The position numbers and the translations under genes are program-made. The notes under the pieces are model-generated. The model was not told the DNA's origin and did not search any database. It saw only the letters and a list, made by a program, of their open reading frames with translations. Below are positions 38,789 through 48,893 of a DNA stretch of 64,000 nt, in pieces. The DNA comes from Shinella sp. XGS7 (GTDB taxonomy: Bacteria; Pseudomonadota; Gammaproteobacteria; Burkholderiales; Burkholderiaceae_C), in assembly GCF_020535565.1 (NCBI RefSeq), contig NZ_CP084758.1:4849001-4913000 (forward strand), in the 5' to 3' direction. The number at the start of each line of letters is the position of its first letter. Position 1 is the stretch's first letter.

Positions 38789-39013
38789 ATGACCGCCATC
38801 CGACTGATTGCCGTGCTGCTGATCGCCGCCGGCGTGGCCGGCCTGCTGTACGGCAAGTTCAGCTACACCAAGGACAGCCACGATGTGAAGCTGGGCCCGG
38901 TGGAACTCAGCCTCAAGGAAAAAGAAACCGTGTCCGTGCCCACCTGGGCCGGCGTGGGGGCCATCGCCGCCGGGGTGCTTCTGCTGCTGGTGGGCGGCCG
39001 CAACAAGCGCTGA
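38789..39013 (+). CDS. Small two-helix membrane protein
   Basis: Protein of 74 residues with hydrophobic segments at about 4-20 and 53-68, joined by a polar loop (GKFSYTKDSHDVKLGPVELSLKEKETVSVP), so the ends probably face the same side. Similar short proteins are annotated as hypothetical in many Proteobacteria. GGGAG lies before the ATG. Function unknown. Confidence 0.78.
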   Translation: MTAIRLIAVLLIAAGVAGLLYGKFSYTKDSHDVKLGPVELSLKEKETVSVPTWAGVGAIAAGVLLLLVGGRNKR

Positions 39014-39034
39014 GCCCGAGCGGGCGCCCGACGC

Positions 39035-39595
39035 ATGGAGTTCCGCCTGCTTTATGAAGGCCCCCTGCATGGGCAGGGCGCCAAGTCCCCGCACAAATGG
39101 GAAATCCGCCGCGCCCTGCATCCGCAGCTGCAGCGCCTGTGGCAGACCCAGCGCGCCCTGCGCGAGCAGGCGCCGCATCTGCTGGCCCACCCGGCCCTAC
39201 CGGATCGGCCCTCGCTGATCGTCGAGAAAGGCGGCCTGCGCTTCGCGCCCCTGGTCAGCCCCAAGCTGGACCTCTATGCCGAGCTCTCGGTGCTGCTGCT
39301 GCGCCAGCAGCCACGCGGCCAGCTGCTGACCGATGGCGGCGATATCGACAACCGCCTCAAGACCCTGCTGGATGGCCTGCGCGTGCCCCACGGCGCCAAC
39401 GAGGGGCGCGCCGAGCTGCCCGAGCAGGCCGATCCCAGCCCCTTCTTCTGCCTGCTGGAGGACGACGCCCTGGTGAGCAAGGTGACGGTGGAGTCCGACC
39501 AGCTGCTGCGCCCGGCGCCGCCCGACGAGGTGGTGGCCATCATCAGCATCCACGTCAAGAAGACCAGCTTGACGCCCTTGAACATGGCGCTCTGA
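39035..39595 (+). CDS. RusA-like hypothetical protein
   Basis: Protein of 186 residues, no characterised homologue recognised. The core GGDIDNRLKTLLDGLRVPHGANE strongly resembles the D-x-D-N-x-x-K-x-x-x-D-x-L motif of RusA-type Holliday-junction resolvases, with the acidic residues for metal binding, and LLEDDALVSKVTVES could be the following strand. RusA proteins are about 120 residues, so this has an extended N-terminal part (HPQLQRLWQTQRALREQAPHL). No phage genes are nearby. Nuclease function is inference. Confidence 0.7.
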   Translation: MEFRLLYEGPLHGQGAKSPHKWEIRRALHPQLQRLWQTQRALREQAPHLLAHPALPDRPSLIVEKGGLRFAPLVSPKLDLYAELSVLLLRQQPRGQLLTDGGDIDNRLKTLLDGLRVPHGANEGRAELPEQADPSPFFCLLEDDALVSKVTVESDQLLRPAPPDEVVAIISIHVKKTSLTPLNMAL

Positions 39596-39619
39596 CGCGC
39601 ACCCGCCGGAAGTCCTTCC

Positions 39620-40453
39620 ATGCCCCTCGCCGCTCACCCCACACTGCCCCTGCTGCTGCCCGCCCTGCTGCTGGCGGCCTGCGCCAGCGCGCCGGCCCCG
39701 GCGCCGCCAGTGCCGACCGCCACCGCCAGCACAGCCGCCCCAGCACCGGCGCCGCGGCCCGGCAAATCCCTGGATTGGCCCGGCCAGTACAGCGGTCAAC
39801 TGCCCTGCGCCGACTGCGAGGGCATCGCCACCACCTTGGAGCTGCAGGCCGACCTCAGCTACACCCTGCAGACCCGCTATCTGGGCAAGGGCGAGGGCCA
39901 GGTCTTCAAGCAGCGCGGCCGCTTTGAATGGCTGGCCGACGGCAGCACCATCCGCCTGCTCAACCCCCAGGGCGGACCCGACCGCTACCGCGTGGCCGAG
40001 GGGCGTGTGACCCAGCTCGACATGAGCGGCCAACCTATCACCGGCGCCCTGGCCGAGCGCTATGTGCTGAGCAAGCAGGCCAGCCCCGCGCCCGACCCGC
40101 AGCTGATCGCGGGCGGCCGCGAATGGCGCCTGGTGGAGCTGATGGGCCGGCCCGTGGCCGCCGGGGCCGGTGGGCGCCGCCCCAGCCTGGTGGTCTCGGC
40201 CGAGGGCCGCAGCGTCTCCGGCTTTGCCGGCTGCAACAGCTATGGCGGCGCCCTCACCCTGGGCGAGCCGCAGCGCCTGCGCTTCGGCCCCCTGGCCGCC
40301 ACCCTGCGTGCCTGCGCCGAAGGCATGGCCCTGGAGCAGCAGTTTCTGCAGGTGCTGAGCCAGGCCGACAGTTACCACGCCGAGGCTGGTCGCCTGCAGC
40401 TGCTGCGCGCGCGCATGGCGCCGCTGGCGCGTTTCGAGCTGGCCCAGCCCTGA
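39620..40453 (+). CDS. Lipoprotein with NlpE-like and HslJ/META domains
   Basis: Predicted lipoprotein of 277 residues, lipobox LLLAACAS near residue 20, followed by an Ala/Pro linker. Residues 50-155 match the NlpE N-terminal domain (WPGQYSGQLPCADCEGIATTLELQADLSYTLQTRYLG with the CxxC pair); residues 165-275 match the META/HslJ domain (REWRLVELMGRPV, SVSGFAGCNSYGGALTLG, LAATLRACAEGMALEQQFLQVL). NlpE in E. coli signals envelope stress and surface contact to Cpx. The gene partly overlaps nothing and ends 5 bases before the GNAT gene. Confidence 0.88.
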   Translation: MPLAAHPTLPLLLPALLLAACASAPAPAPPVPTATASTAAPAPAPRPGKSLDWPGQYSGQLPCADCEGIATTLELQADLSYTLQTRYLGKGEGQVFKQRGRFEWLADGSTIRLLNPQGGPDRYRVAEGRVTQLDMSGQPITGALAERYVLSKQASPAPDPQLIAGGREWRLVELMGRPVAAGAGGRRPSLVVSAEGRSVSGFAGCNSYGGALTLGEPQRLRFGPLAATLRACAEGMALEQQFLQVLSQADSYHAEAGRLQLLRARMAPLARFELAQP

Positions 40454-40458
40454 GCGCG

Positions 40459-41061
40459 ATGGCGCAGCCCGCGGCCCCGCTGTTCCAGATCGAGCCCGGG
40501 CTCGAGGCCCGGCCGCTGGCCCTGGACGAGGCGCCCCGGCTGCAGGCCTTCATGGCGGCCAATCCCGAGTACTGGCTGCGCGTGGGCGATGAGCCGCCCG
40601 GCCCGCAGGAGGCCGAGGAAGCGCTGCGCAGCCGTCCGCCCCCGGAGCTGAGCTGGCGCGAGCATTTCAATCTCGGCTTCTGGCAGCACGCACCCGCGCC
40701 GCGCCTGCAGGGCTTCGCCCTGGTGGACAGCGACCTGGTCCTGCCCGGCTGCTGGCATATCGCCCTCTTCGTGATTGCCAGCGAGCTGCACGGCTCGGGC
40801 CTGGCCGCGCGCTGGTTCCAGGGCCTGCAAGCCTGGGCCCGCGCCGGCGGCGCCCAGTGGCTGCGCCTGGGCGTGGTGCTGGGCAACACGCCGGCCGAGC
40901 GCTTCTGGACGCGCCAGGGCTTTGTGGAGCTGCGCCGGCGCGAGGGCATTGCCGCCGGCCGGCGCATCAACACCGTGCGCATGATGCTCAAGCCCCTGGG
41001 CGAGGCCAGCGTGGCCGACTACCTGGCGCGCGTGCCGCGCGACCGGCCCGAGCCCGGCTGA
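40459..41061 (+). CDS. GNAT-family N-acetyltransferase
   Basis: Acetyltransferase-like protein of 200 residues. The acetyl-CoA core is HIALFVIASELHGSGLAARWFQGLQAWARAGGAQWLRLGVVLGNTPAERFWTRQGFVELRR, which has the GSG loop and the typical AxxFW motif. Substrate unknown. ATG 40459 lies just after the lipoprotein stop. Its end overlaps the convergent lysR gene by 43 bases. Confidence 0.85.
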   Translation: MAQPAAPLFQIEPGLEARPLALDEAPRLQAFMAANPEYWLRVGDEPPGPQEAEEALRSRPPPELSWREHFNLGFWQHAPAPRLQGFALVDSDLVLPGCWHIALFVIASELHGSGLAARWFQGLQAWARAGGAQWLRLGVVLGNTPAERFWTRQGFVELRRREGIAAGRRINTVRMMLKPLGEASVADYLARVPRDRPEPG

Positions 41062-42029
41062 GCCTCCCGAGCCTCCAGTGCCGGTGGCGCCTGCGGCCCC
41101 AGGCGCTGCGCCAGATGGTCCACCAGGGCGCGCAGGCGCAGAGGCAGGAAACGCTGGCTGGGCAGCACCGCATGCAGGGGCATGGGACGGCCCACCCAGT
41201 CGGGCAGCACCTCCACCAGGGCGCCGCTGGCTAGGCTGTCGCGCACATCCAGCTCGCTCTTGTAGGTCAGGCCGTGGCCCTCCAGCGCCCACTGGTGGGC
41301 GATGCCGCCATCGTCCGCGCTGCGCTGGCCCTGCACCGCCACCACCAGGGGCGCGCCCTGGGGCGCAGCCCGCGGCCAGAAGGCCCAGTCGCGCTCCAGC
41401 CGGTTGCCGATCTTGAAGCGTATGCACTCATGGCCGTCCAGCGCCTGCGGATGGCGGGGCCAGCCGCGGCGGCGCAGATAGTCGGGCGAGGCCACCAGCA
41501 GGCGGCGCCCGCTCCAGAGCTGGCGCGCCACCAGGGCGGAGTCGGCCAGCTCGCCGTAGCGCAGGGCCAGGTCCACCTGGTCACGCACCACGTCCAGCAG
41601 GGAGTCGCCCACCTGCAACTGCAGCTCCACGCCGGGATGGCGGGCCAGGAACTCGTCCAGCAGCGGCAGCAGCACCCGCCGCGTCAGGTCGCTGGAGGCG
41701 CTCACGCGGATGCGCCCGCGCAAGCTCGCGGCCGCCGCGGCACCGGCCCGCCCGGGCGCGGCGCCGCCCTCGCTGAGCTGGGCCACACCTTCCTCCAGCA
41801 GCTCCAGCACGCGCTGGGCATAGTCGCGCAGCTGCTCACCGGCAGGCGTGAGCCGCAGGGCCCGGGTGCTGCGCTCGGCCAGGCGCACGCCCAGCCGCGC
41901 CTCCAGGCGCTTGAGCAGGGCGCTGGCCGCGGCCGGGGTGATCTGCAGCTCGCGCGCCGCGGCGCTCAGGCTGCCGCCGCGGGCGCATTCCACCAGCAGG
42001 CGCAGCTCCTGGATATTTTCAATTTCCAT
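41019..42029 (-). CDS. LysR-family regulator, divergent from quinone-oxidoreductase-like gene
   Basis: LysR-type regulator of 336 residues. HTH: ELRLLVECARGGSLSAAARELQITPAAASALLKRLEARLGVRLAERSTRALRLTPAG (about 8-64). The effector domain starts at LRGRIRVSASSDLTRRVLLPLLDEFLARHPGVEL. ATG 42029 is preferred; an in-frame TTG at 42050 adds seven residues. It is divergent from the medium-chain dehydrogenase gene and probably controls it; TTGAA (42030-42034) and TTCAA (42046-42050) sit T-N11-A-like between them. Confidence 0.92.
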   Translation of the reverse strand: MEIENIQELRLLVECARGGSLSAAARELQITPAAASALLKRLEARLGVRLAERSTRALRLTPAGEQLRDYAQRVLELLEEGVAQLSEGGAAPGRAGAAAAASLRGRIRVSASSDLTRRVLLPLLDEFLARHPGVELQLQVGDSLLDVVRDQVDLALRYGELADSALVARQLWSGRRLLVASPDYLRRRGWPRHPQALDGHECIRFKIGNRLERDWAFWPRAAPQGAPLVVAVQGQRSADDGGIAHQWALEGHGLTYKSELDVRDSLASGALVEVLPDWVGRPMPLHAVLPSQRFLPLRLRALVDHLAQRLGPQAPPALEAREAQPGSGRSRGTRAR

Positions 42030-42130
42030 TTGAAACTGATAGCGATTCAAGCGTCTTCATTGATTCTGCCCCAGCCCCCAAGATACGGCCATCGCGCCCG
42101 ATTGGTGGCGCTTCAGGAGAAAGCATCAGC

Positions 42131-43168
42131 ATGAAAGCCGTCGGTTACTTCAAGAGCCTGCCCATCAACGAGCCCGAGTCCCTGCTGGACCTGGAGCTGC
42201 CCACGCCCACGCCGGGTCCGCAGGACCTGCTGGTGGAAGTGAGCGCCATCGCCCTCAACCCCGTGGACACCAAGGTGCGCCTGCGCCGCGCCAGCGCCGA
42301 TGGCCAGACCCCCGTGGTGCTGGGCTGGGATGCCGTGGGCGTGGTGCGCGCCCTGGGCTCGGCGGTGCACGGCTTCGCCCTGGGCGACCGGGTCTTCTAT
42401 GCCGGTGCCATCGACCGGCCCGGCACCAATGCCGAATTCCATCTCGTCGACGAACGCATCGTCGGCCGCAAGCCCGCCACGCTCGATTTCGCCGCCGCCG
42501 CCGCCCTGCCCCTGACGGCGATCACCGCCTGGGAAATGCTGTTCGACCGGCTGAAGGTGCAGCAGCAGGCCGAGCGCCCGGTGAGCCTGCTGGTCACCGG
42601 CGCCGCCGGCGGCGTGGGTTCCATCCTTGTGCAGCTGGCCCGCCAGCTGCCGCATCTGACGATCATCGGCACGAGCTCCGAGCCCGAGGGCGCGGGCGGC
42701 GCGTGGCTGCGCGAGCTGGGCGCTCACCATGTGATCAACCACCGCGAGCCCTTGGCGCCGCAGATCGCGCGCCTGCAGGCCGAGCAGGGTCTGCCGCCGC
42801 TGCGCTATGCCGCCAGCCTGACGCACACGCCGGCGCATTTCGCCGATCTGGTGGCCGCGCTGGAGCCGCAGGGCCGACTGGGCCTGATCGATGACTTCGG
42901 CCCCGGCGACATCGATGTGATGGCGCTCAAGGGCAAGGCCCTGTCCCTGCACTGGGAGCTGATGTTCACCCGCTCCATGCACGGCACGCACGACATCGCC
43001 GAGCAGGGCCGGCTGCTGGCCGAGGTGGCGCGCCTGGTGGATGCCGGCCAGCTGCGCAGCACCCTGGCCGAGGTGATGGGCCCCATCAACGCCGCCACGC
43101 TCAAGCGCGCCCACGCCCAGCAGGAAAGCCAGCGCCAGCGCGGCAAGCTGGTGCTGCAGGGCTTCTGA
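42131..43168 (+). CDS. Zinc-type alcohol dehydrogenase/quinone oxidoreductase family protein
   Basis: NAD(P)H-dependent medium-chain reductase of 345 residues, of the zinc-independent quinone-reductase type. N-terminal GroES-like domain: MKAVGYFKSLPINEPESLLDLELPTPTPGPQDLLVEVSAIALNPVDTKVR; cofactor loop VLVTGAAGGVG-like SLLVTGAAGGVGSILVQLARQL near residue 155. Catalytic zinc ligands are missing. The segment near 42430-42700 uses CTC/GTC codons unlike the flanks. AGGAG precedes the ATG; divergent lysR likely regulates it. Confidence 0.9.
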   Translation: MKAVGYFKSLPINEPESLLDLELPTPTPGPQDLLVEVSAIALNPVDTKVRLRRASADGQTPVVLGWDAVGVVRALGSAVHGFALGDRVFYAGAIDRPGTNAEFHLVDERIVGRKPATLDFAAAAALPLTAITAWEMLFDRLKVQQQAERPVSLLVTGAAGGVGSILVQLARQLPHLTIIGTSSEPEGAGGAWLRELGAHHVINHREPLAPQIARLQAEQGLPPLRYAASLTHTPAHFADLVAALEPQGRLGLIDDFGPGDIDVMALKGKALSLHWELMFTRSMHGTHDIAEQGRLLAEVARLVDAGQLRSTLAEVMGPINAATLKRAHAQQESQRQRGKLVLQGF

Positions 43169-43180
43169 GCGCGGCCGGCC

Positions 43181-44002
43181 TCAGCCGCCCAGCTGGGCCA
43201 CCAGATCGCGGATCAGGTGGCCCGCGATGGAAAAGCGCGGCGGGATGCCCGGCAGGGCGTCGAGCGGGAACCATTGGGCGTCCTCGATCTCGCCGGCCTG
43301 GGGCACGATCTCGCCGCCCGCCCACTCGGCCGTGAAGGCCAGCATCAGGCTGTGCGGAAAGGGCCAGCTCTGGCTGCCGTAGTAGCGCAGGCCCTGCACG
43401 CGCAAGCCCACCTCCTCCAGCACCTCGCGGTGCACGCAGTCCTCCAGGGACTCGCCCGCCTCCACAAAACCGGCCAGAGCGCTGTACATGCCCGGCGCAA
43501 AGCCCGGCGCCCGCGCCAGCAGCAGCTCCGGGCCGCGCGGGCCGGGGCGCCAGATCAGGCACATCATGGCCGGGCTCAGGCGCGGGTAGGCGCTGTGGCC
43601 GCAGGCCGGGCAGCGCCGCGCACGCTCCTGCGCCAGGGCCTCGGTGGCCGTGCCGCACACGCCGCAAAAGCGGTGCGCCCTATCCCATTCCAGCACCTGG
43701 GCCGCGCGGCCGGCCAGGGCCATCAGCGGCGCCGGCAGGCTCATCATCGCGGCGCGCAGGCCCTGGGCCTGCCAGCCCGGTGGTACCTCGGCCAGGCGCA
43801 GGGCCCAGCAGTCAAGCCCCTCCAGCTGACCCAGATAGTGGCGGGCCTGCAGGCCGGGCTCGAAATGCTGCGGAGCCAAGGGGGCCAGACCTTGCTCGGG
43901 CGCCTCTTCGGGCAGGAGCAGGCGCCCCTCCACAAAGGCAAAGCACCAGGCACGGGCGCTAGCGCGCTGGGCATCGTGAACGATGGCGGCTTCGAATTGC
44001 AT
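43181..44002 (-). CDS. nudC: NAD(H) pyrophosphatase / RNA decapping enzyme NudC
   Basis: Nudix hydrolase cleaving NADH and removing NAD caps from RNA. It has 273 residues from MQFEAAIVHD. Zinc ribbon FCGVCGTATEALAQERARRCPACG (CxxC, CxxC at about 113-135), Nudix box GFVEAGESLEDCVHREVLEEVGL (about 171-193), and the NudC array in the form SQSWPFPHSLMLAF (usual SQPWPFPxS, one residue changed). The convergent reductase gene ends 12 bases away. Confidence 0.92.
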   Translation of the reverse strand: MQFEAAIVHDAQRASARAWCFAFVEGRLLLPEEAPEQGLAPLAPQHFEPGLQARHYLGQLEGLDCWALRLAEVPPGWQAQGLRAAMMSLPAPLMALAGRAAQVLEWDRAHRFCGVCGTATEALAQERARRCPACGHSAYPRLSPAMMCLIWRPGPRGPELLLARAPGFAPGMYSALAGFVEAGESLEDCVHREVLEEVGLRVQGLRYYGSQSWPFPHSLMLAFTAEWAGGEIVPQAGEIEDAQWFPLDALPGIPPRFSIAGHLIRDLVAQLGG

Positions 44003-44048
44003 GCCCCGCACTGTAGCGTTGCGCCCGCACCGCCGCCCTCCCTTCTGA

Positions 44049-45692
<1,644 letters not shown>

Positions 45693-45760
45693 TCGGTCTT
45701 CATCTTGCGGCGCCCGGTCCGCGGCCAGAATGGAGACTCAAGCCACTGACCGTCCTCACC

Positions 45761-45961
45761 ATGACCCGGACCCTTCTGAGCTGCGCCCTGGCCCTGCTGC
45801 TCTCGGCCTGCAGCGCCATCGGCGAGATCGCCTACGACAGCAAGATCGATCGTGACAAGCAGGCCTGCGCCCGCGAAACCGATAGCAGCACCTACCGCCT
45901 GTGCATGGAGCGCGTGCGCGCCATCGAGAAGGAAGCGAAGAAGGCCCGCAAGGAGGATTGA
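45761..45961 (+). CDS. Small lipoprotein
   Basis: Protein of 66 residues with a lipoprotein signal (MTRTLLSCALALLLSACSA; lipobox LSAC, Cys at 17). The mature part is short and charged, ending EKEAKKARKED, with a Cys pair (ACARE, LCMER) that could form a disulfide. No homologue recognised. No strong ribosome-binding site is seen. It follows the chemoreceptor by 68 bases. Confidence 0.72.
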   Translation: MTRTLLSCALALLLSACSAIGEIAYDSKIDRDKQACARETDSSTYRLCMERVRAIEKEAKKARKED

Positions 45962-45990
45962 TCCCGGCGGGCCGCCGCGGCCCACCCGGC

Positions 45991-47985
45991 TCAGAAGTGG
46001 ATGCCGCGCATCATCTGCTGCAGCGCGATGGCCTCGGCCGAGAGCTGGGAGCGGCCCGCCTTGTCGCCGCGCGCCGCCTCGCTGTCGGGGAACATGCGGA
46101 AGCTGGTGTTCATCACGATCTGGGCCACGCGCGGCAGCAGGGCGTGCAGCAGCTGGCCCGTGATGCCCAGGCGGGTGGCGATGCGCACCGGCTTGGCAAT
46201 GCAGGCCTGGGCGATCATGTCCGCCGCCTCCTCGGGCGCCAGGGTGGGCACATTGTTGTAGATCTGGGTGGGCGCGATCATGGGCGTGCGCACCAGGGGC
46301 ATATTGATGGTGGTGAAGGTGATGCCCAGGTCGGCGTACTCGCTGGAGGCGCAGCGCGTCCAGGCGTCCAGCGCGGCCTTGGAGGCCACATAGGCCGAGA
46401 AGCGCGGCGCATTGGTCAGCACGCCGATGCTGGAGATGTTCACCACATGGCCGCGTTTCTTGGCCACCATGCCGGGCAGCAGGCCCATGGTCACGCGCAG
46501 GCAGCCGAAGTAGTTGAGCTGCATGGTGCGCTCATAGTCGTGGAAGCGGTCGTAGCTGCTCTCGATGGCGCGGCGGATGGAGCGCCCGGCGTTGTTGACC
46601 AGGAAGTCCACGCCGCCGAAGTTCTCGTTGATCCAGGCCACCATCTCGGCGCAGCTCTGCTCGTTGGCGATATCGGCCGAGTAGCTGTGGATCTGGGCCT
46701 GGGCGCCCGCATGCTCGCGGATCTCCTTGAGCGCGGCGGCCAGCTTGGCCTCGTCGCGGGCGCAGATCAGGGTGATGGCGCCGGCCTCGGCAAACTTCTT
46801 GGCCGCGGCCAGGCCGATGCCCGAGGAGCCGCCGGTGACCAGCACCACCTTGCCCGCGGTGGCGCCGCGCAGGCTGCGGTCGATGAAGAGGTCGGGGTCG
46901 AGATGGCGCTCCCAGTAGTCCCACAGGCGCCAGGCGTAGTCGTTCAGATTGGGGCAGCGTATGCCCGAGCCCTTGAGCGCCTTCTCGGTCTCGCGGCAGT
47001 CGAAGCGCGTGGGGTAGTTGACGAAGGTGAGCATGTCCTCGGGCAGGCCCAGGTCCTTCATCACCGCATGGCGGATGCGGCGCACCGGCGCCAGGGCCAT
47101 CAGCCCTTTCTTGACGCTCTTGGGAATGAAGCCCAGCAGGGCCGCGTTCACGAAGAGGCCCATCTTGGGCGCATGCGCGGCCTTGGAGAAGATGTCCAGC
47201 ACATCGCCCACGCGGTAGCCCACCGGATCCACCAGATGGAAGCAGCCACCGCTCTTGCGCTCCTGGTGGCTGATATGGGCCAGGGCTTCCACCACATAGT
47301 CCACCGGCACGATGTTCACGCGCCCGCCCTCCAGGCCCAGCGAGGGCATCCAGGGCGGCAGGATCTGGCGCAGGCGCTGGATCAGCTTGAAGAAGTAGTA
47401 GGGGCCGTCCACCTTCTCGGCTTCGCCGGTGTGCGAGTCGCCCACCACCATGGCCGGCCGGTACACGGTCCAGGGCCGCTTGCATTCGCGGCGCACGATC
47501 TTCTCGCTCTCGTGCTTGGTCATGAAGTAGGGGTGATCGAGGTTCTCGGCCTCCTCGAACATGTCCTCGCGGAACACGCCCTCATACAGGCCCGCCGCCG
47601 CGATGGACGAGACATGGTGCACATGGCCCGCGTCGATGGCCTGGGCAAACTCCACCAGGGCGCGCGTGCCCTCGATATTGGCGCGCACCTGCGCCTCTTC
47701 CGGCGCGGCCAGGTCATAGATGGCGGCCAGGTGGTAGACATGGTCGATCCGGCCCTTGAGCGCCTTGATCTGATCGGCCGCCACGCCCAGGCGCTTGGCA
47801 TCCAGATTGCCGTAGACCGGGATCGCCCGCGTCTTGCTCACGCCCCAGAAGGCCAGCAGCTCGGGCAGCTTGTCCGCGCTCTCCTCGCGCAGCAGAAAGT
47901 ACACCGTGCTGCCGCGCCGGGCCAGCAGCTTGGCCACCAGTCGCTTGCCAATGAACCCCGTGGCGCCGGTCACGAAATACTGCAT
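45991..47985 (-). CDS. Fatty acyl-CoA reductase, alcohol-forming (Maqu_2507 type)
   Basis: Two-domain NAD(P)H enzyme of 664 residues. N-terminal extended-SDR thioester reductase domain (MQYFVTGATGFIGKRLVAKLLARRG; HHVSSIAAAGLYEGVFREDMFEEAENLDHPYFMTKHESEK, with YxxxK-like Tyr/Lys) and C-terminal classical SDR (about 375-560: VVLVTGGSSGIGLAAAKKFAEAGA; NISSIGVLTNAPRFSAYVASKAALD). Length, domain order and long stretches agree with the Marinobacter Maqu_2507 reductase as I remember it, which reduces acyl-CoA to fatty alcohol in two steps. AGGAGACGAGGC precedes the ATG. Divergent from the phasin gene. Confidence 0.85.
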   Translation of the reverse strand: MQYFVTGATGFIGKRLVAKLLARRGSTVYFLLREESADKLPELLAFWGVSKTRAIPVYGNLDAKRLGVAADQIKALKGRIDHVYHLAAIYDLAAPEEAQVRANIEGTRALVEFAQAIDAGHVHHVSSIAAAGLYEGVFREDMFEEAENLDHPYFMTKHESEKIVRRECKRPWTVYRPAMVVGDSHTGEAEKVDGPYYFFKLIQRLRQILPPWMPSLGLEGGRVNIVPVDYVVEALAHISHQERKSGGCFHLVDPVGYRVGDVLDIFSKAAHAPKMGLFVNAALLGFIPKSVKKGLMALAPVRRIRHAVMKDLGLPEDMLTFVNYPTRFDCRETEKALKGSGIRCPNLNDYAWRLWDYWERHLDPDLFIDRSLRGATAGKVVLVTGGSSGIGLAAAKKFAEAGAITLICARDEAKLAAALKEIREHAGAQAQIHSYSADIANEQSCAEMVAWINENFGGVDFLVNNAGRSIRRAIESSYDRFHDYERTMQLNYFGCLRVTMGLLPGMVAKKRGHVVNISSIGVLTNAPRFSAYVASKAALDAWTRCASSEYADLGITFTTINMPLVRTPMIAPTQIYNNVPTLAPEEAADMIAQACIAKPVRIATRLGITGQLLHALLPRVAQIVMNTSFRMFPDSEAARGDKAGRSQLSAEAIALQQMMRGIHF

Positions 47986-48192
47986 GCCTCGTCTCCTGAT
48001 GTGGTCTCGATCCCCGCGGGATCCCTGTGTTTGCGCCCGATTCTTGTCCATGGCCGCGAGGCCTTCGCTGCGCGCTTTCCCGGAGATGCCGATAGAGCAC
48101 ACTCACTAGGATTGCACGTGGTTTCGCCACAGTACGGCCCTATAGTGGGCCTAAGAACCGATTCCATCGACGACACAGAAGGACTGCACACC

Positions 48193-48870
48193 ATGGTCAA
48201 GAAGCTTCAGAAGATGGCCGCCAAGAAGAAGGCCGCGGACAGCACCGCCATTCCCGGCATCCCTGCCGGTCTGCTGGACAGCCCCATCGCGCAGTCCGTC
48301 AAGGATTCGGCGCAGCAGATCTGGGCCGCCGGCCTGGGCGCCTTCTCCAAGGCCCAGGGCGAGGGCGGCAAGGTGTTCGAGGCCCTGGTGAGCGAAGGCA
48401 TGAAGCTGCAGAAGAAGACGCAGAGCGCCGCCGAGGAGCGTCTGTCCACCGTCACCGCCCGCATGAGCGGCATGGCCGGTGAGGTGGGCGCCAAGGCCGG
48501 CCAGCACTGGGACAAGCTGGAATCCATCTTCGAGGACCGCGTGGCCGGTGCCCTCAAGCGCCTGGGCGTGCCCACGGCCAAGGAGGTGGAAGCCCTGATC
48601 GAGCGCATCGACGCCCTCAGCGCCGCCATCAATGGCACGGGCAAGAAGGCCGCGGCCAAGCCGTCCGCCAAGCCCCCGACGAAGGCGCCGGCCAAGACCC
48701 CCGTCAAGGCCGCGGCCAAAGCCGCCCCCAAGCCGGCCGCCAAGAAGGCGGCGGCCCCGGCCAAGAAGACGGCCACCAAGGCAGCCACCAAGACGGCCGT
48801 GCCGGCCGCCAAGAAGGCCGCCGCGCCGCGCAAGCGCGCAGCCGCCAGCGCCCCCACCAGCGCCGCCTGA
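48193..48870 (+). CDS. PhaF/PhaI-like granule-associated phasin with Lys/Ala-rich tail
   Basis: Protein of 225 residues. Residues 25-155 form the amphipathic phasin domain (DSPIAQSVKDSAQQIWAAGLGAFSKAQGEGGKVFEALVSEGMKLQKKTQ; ...LESIFEDRVAGALKRLGVPTAKEVEALIERIDALSAAI). Residues 155-225 are a histone H1-like tail rich in AAKK/PAK repeats, likely DNA-binding, as in PhaF. It would coat polyhydroxyalkanoate granules and tether them to the nucleoid. GAAGGA lies before the ATG. A patatin gene follows at 23 bases. Confidence 0.88.
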   Translation: MVKKLQKMAAKKKAADSTAIPGIPAGLLDSPIAQSVKDSAQQIWAAGLGAFSKAQGEGGKVFEALVSEGMKLQKKTQSAAEERLSTVTARMSGMAGEVGAKAGQHWDKLESIFEDRVAGALKRLGVPTAKEVEALIERIDALSAAINGTGKKAAAKPSAKPPTKAPAKTPVKAAAKAAPKPAAKKAAAPAKKTATKAATKTAVPAAKKAAAPRKRAAASAPTSAA

Positions 48871-48893
48871 GCCGGGAGCCGCGCTAGCCCGCG

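Noticed and set aside
40459-41061. Longer GNAT frame starting inside the lipoprotein gene (39928)
   Set aside because: The added 177 residues are an Arg/Pro/Ala-rich shadow of the lipoprotein; the GNAT domain begins after ATG 40459.
48112-48146. TTGCAC...TATAGT as phasin-gene promoter
   Set aside because: The two boxes are 23 bases apart, too far for sigma-70; no better -35 seen.
48650-48870. Tandem DNA repeat in the 3' part of the phasin gene
   Set aside because: It reflects the Ala/Lys/Pro-rich protein tail (AAKK, PAK), typical of PhaF, rather than a separate repeat element.
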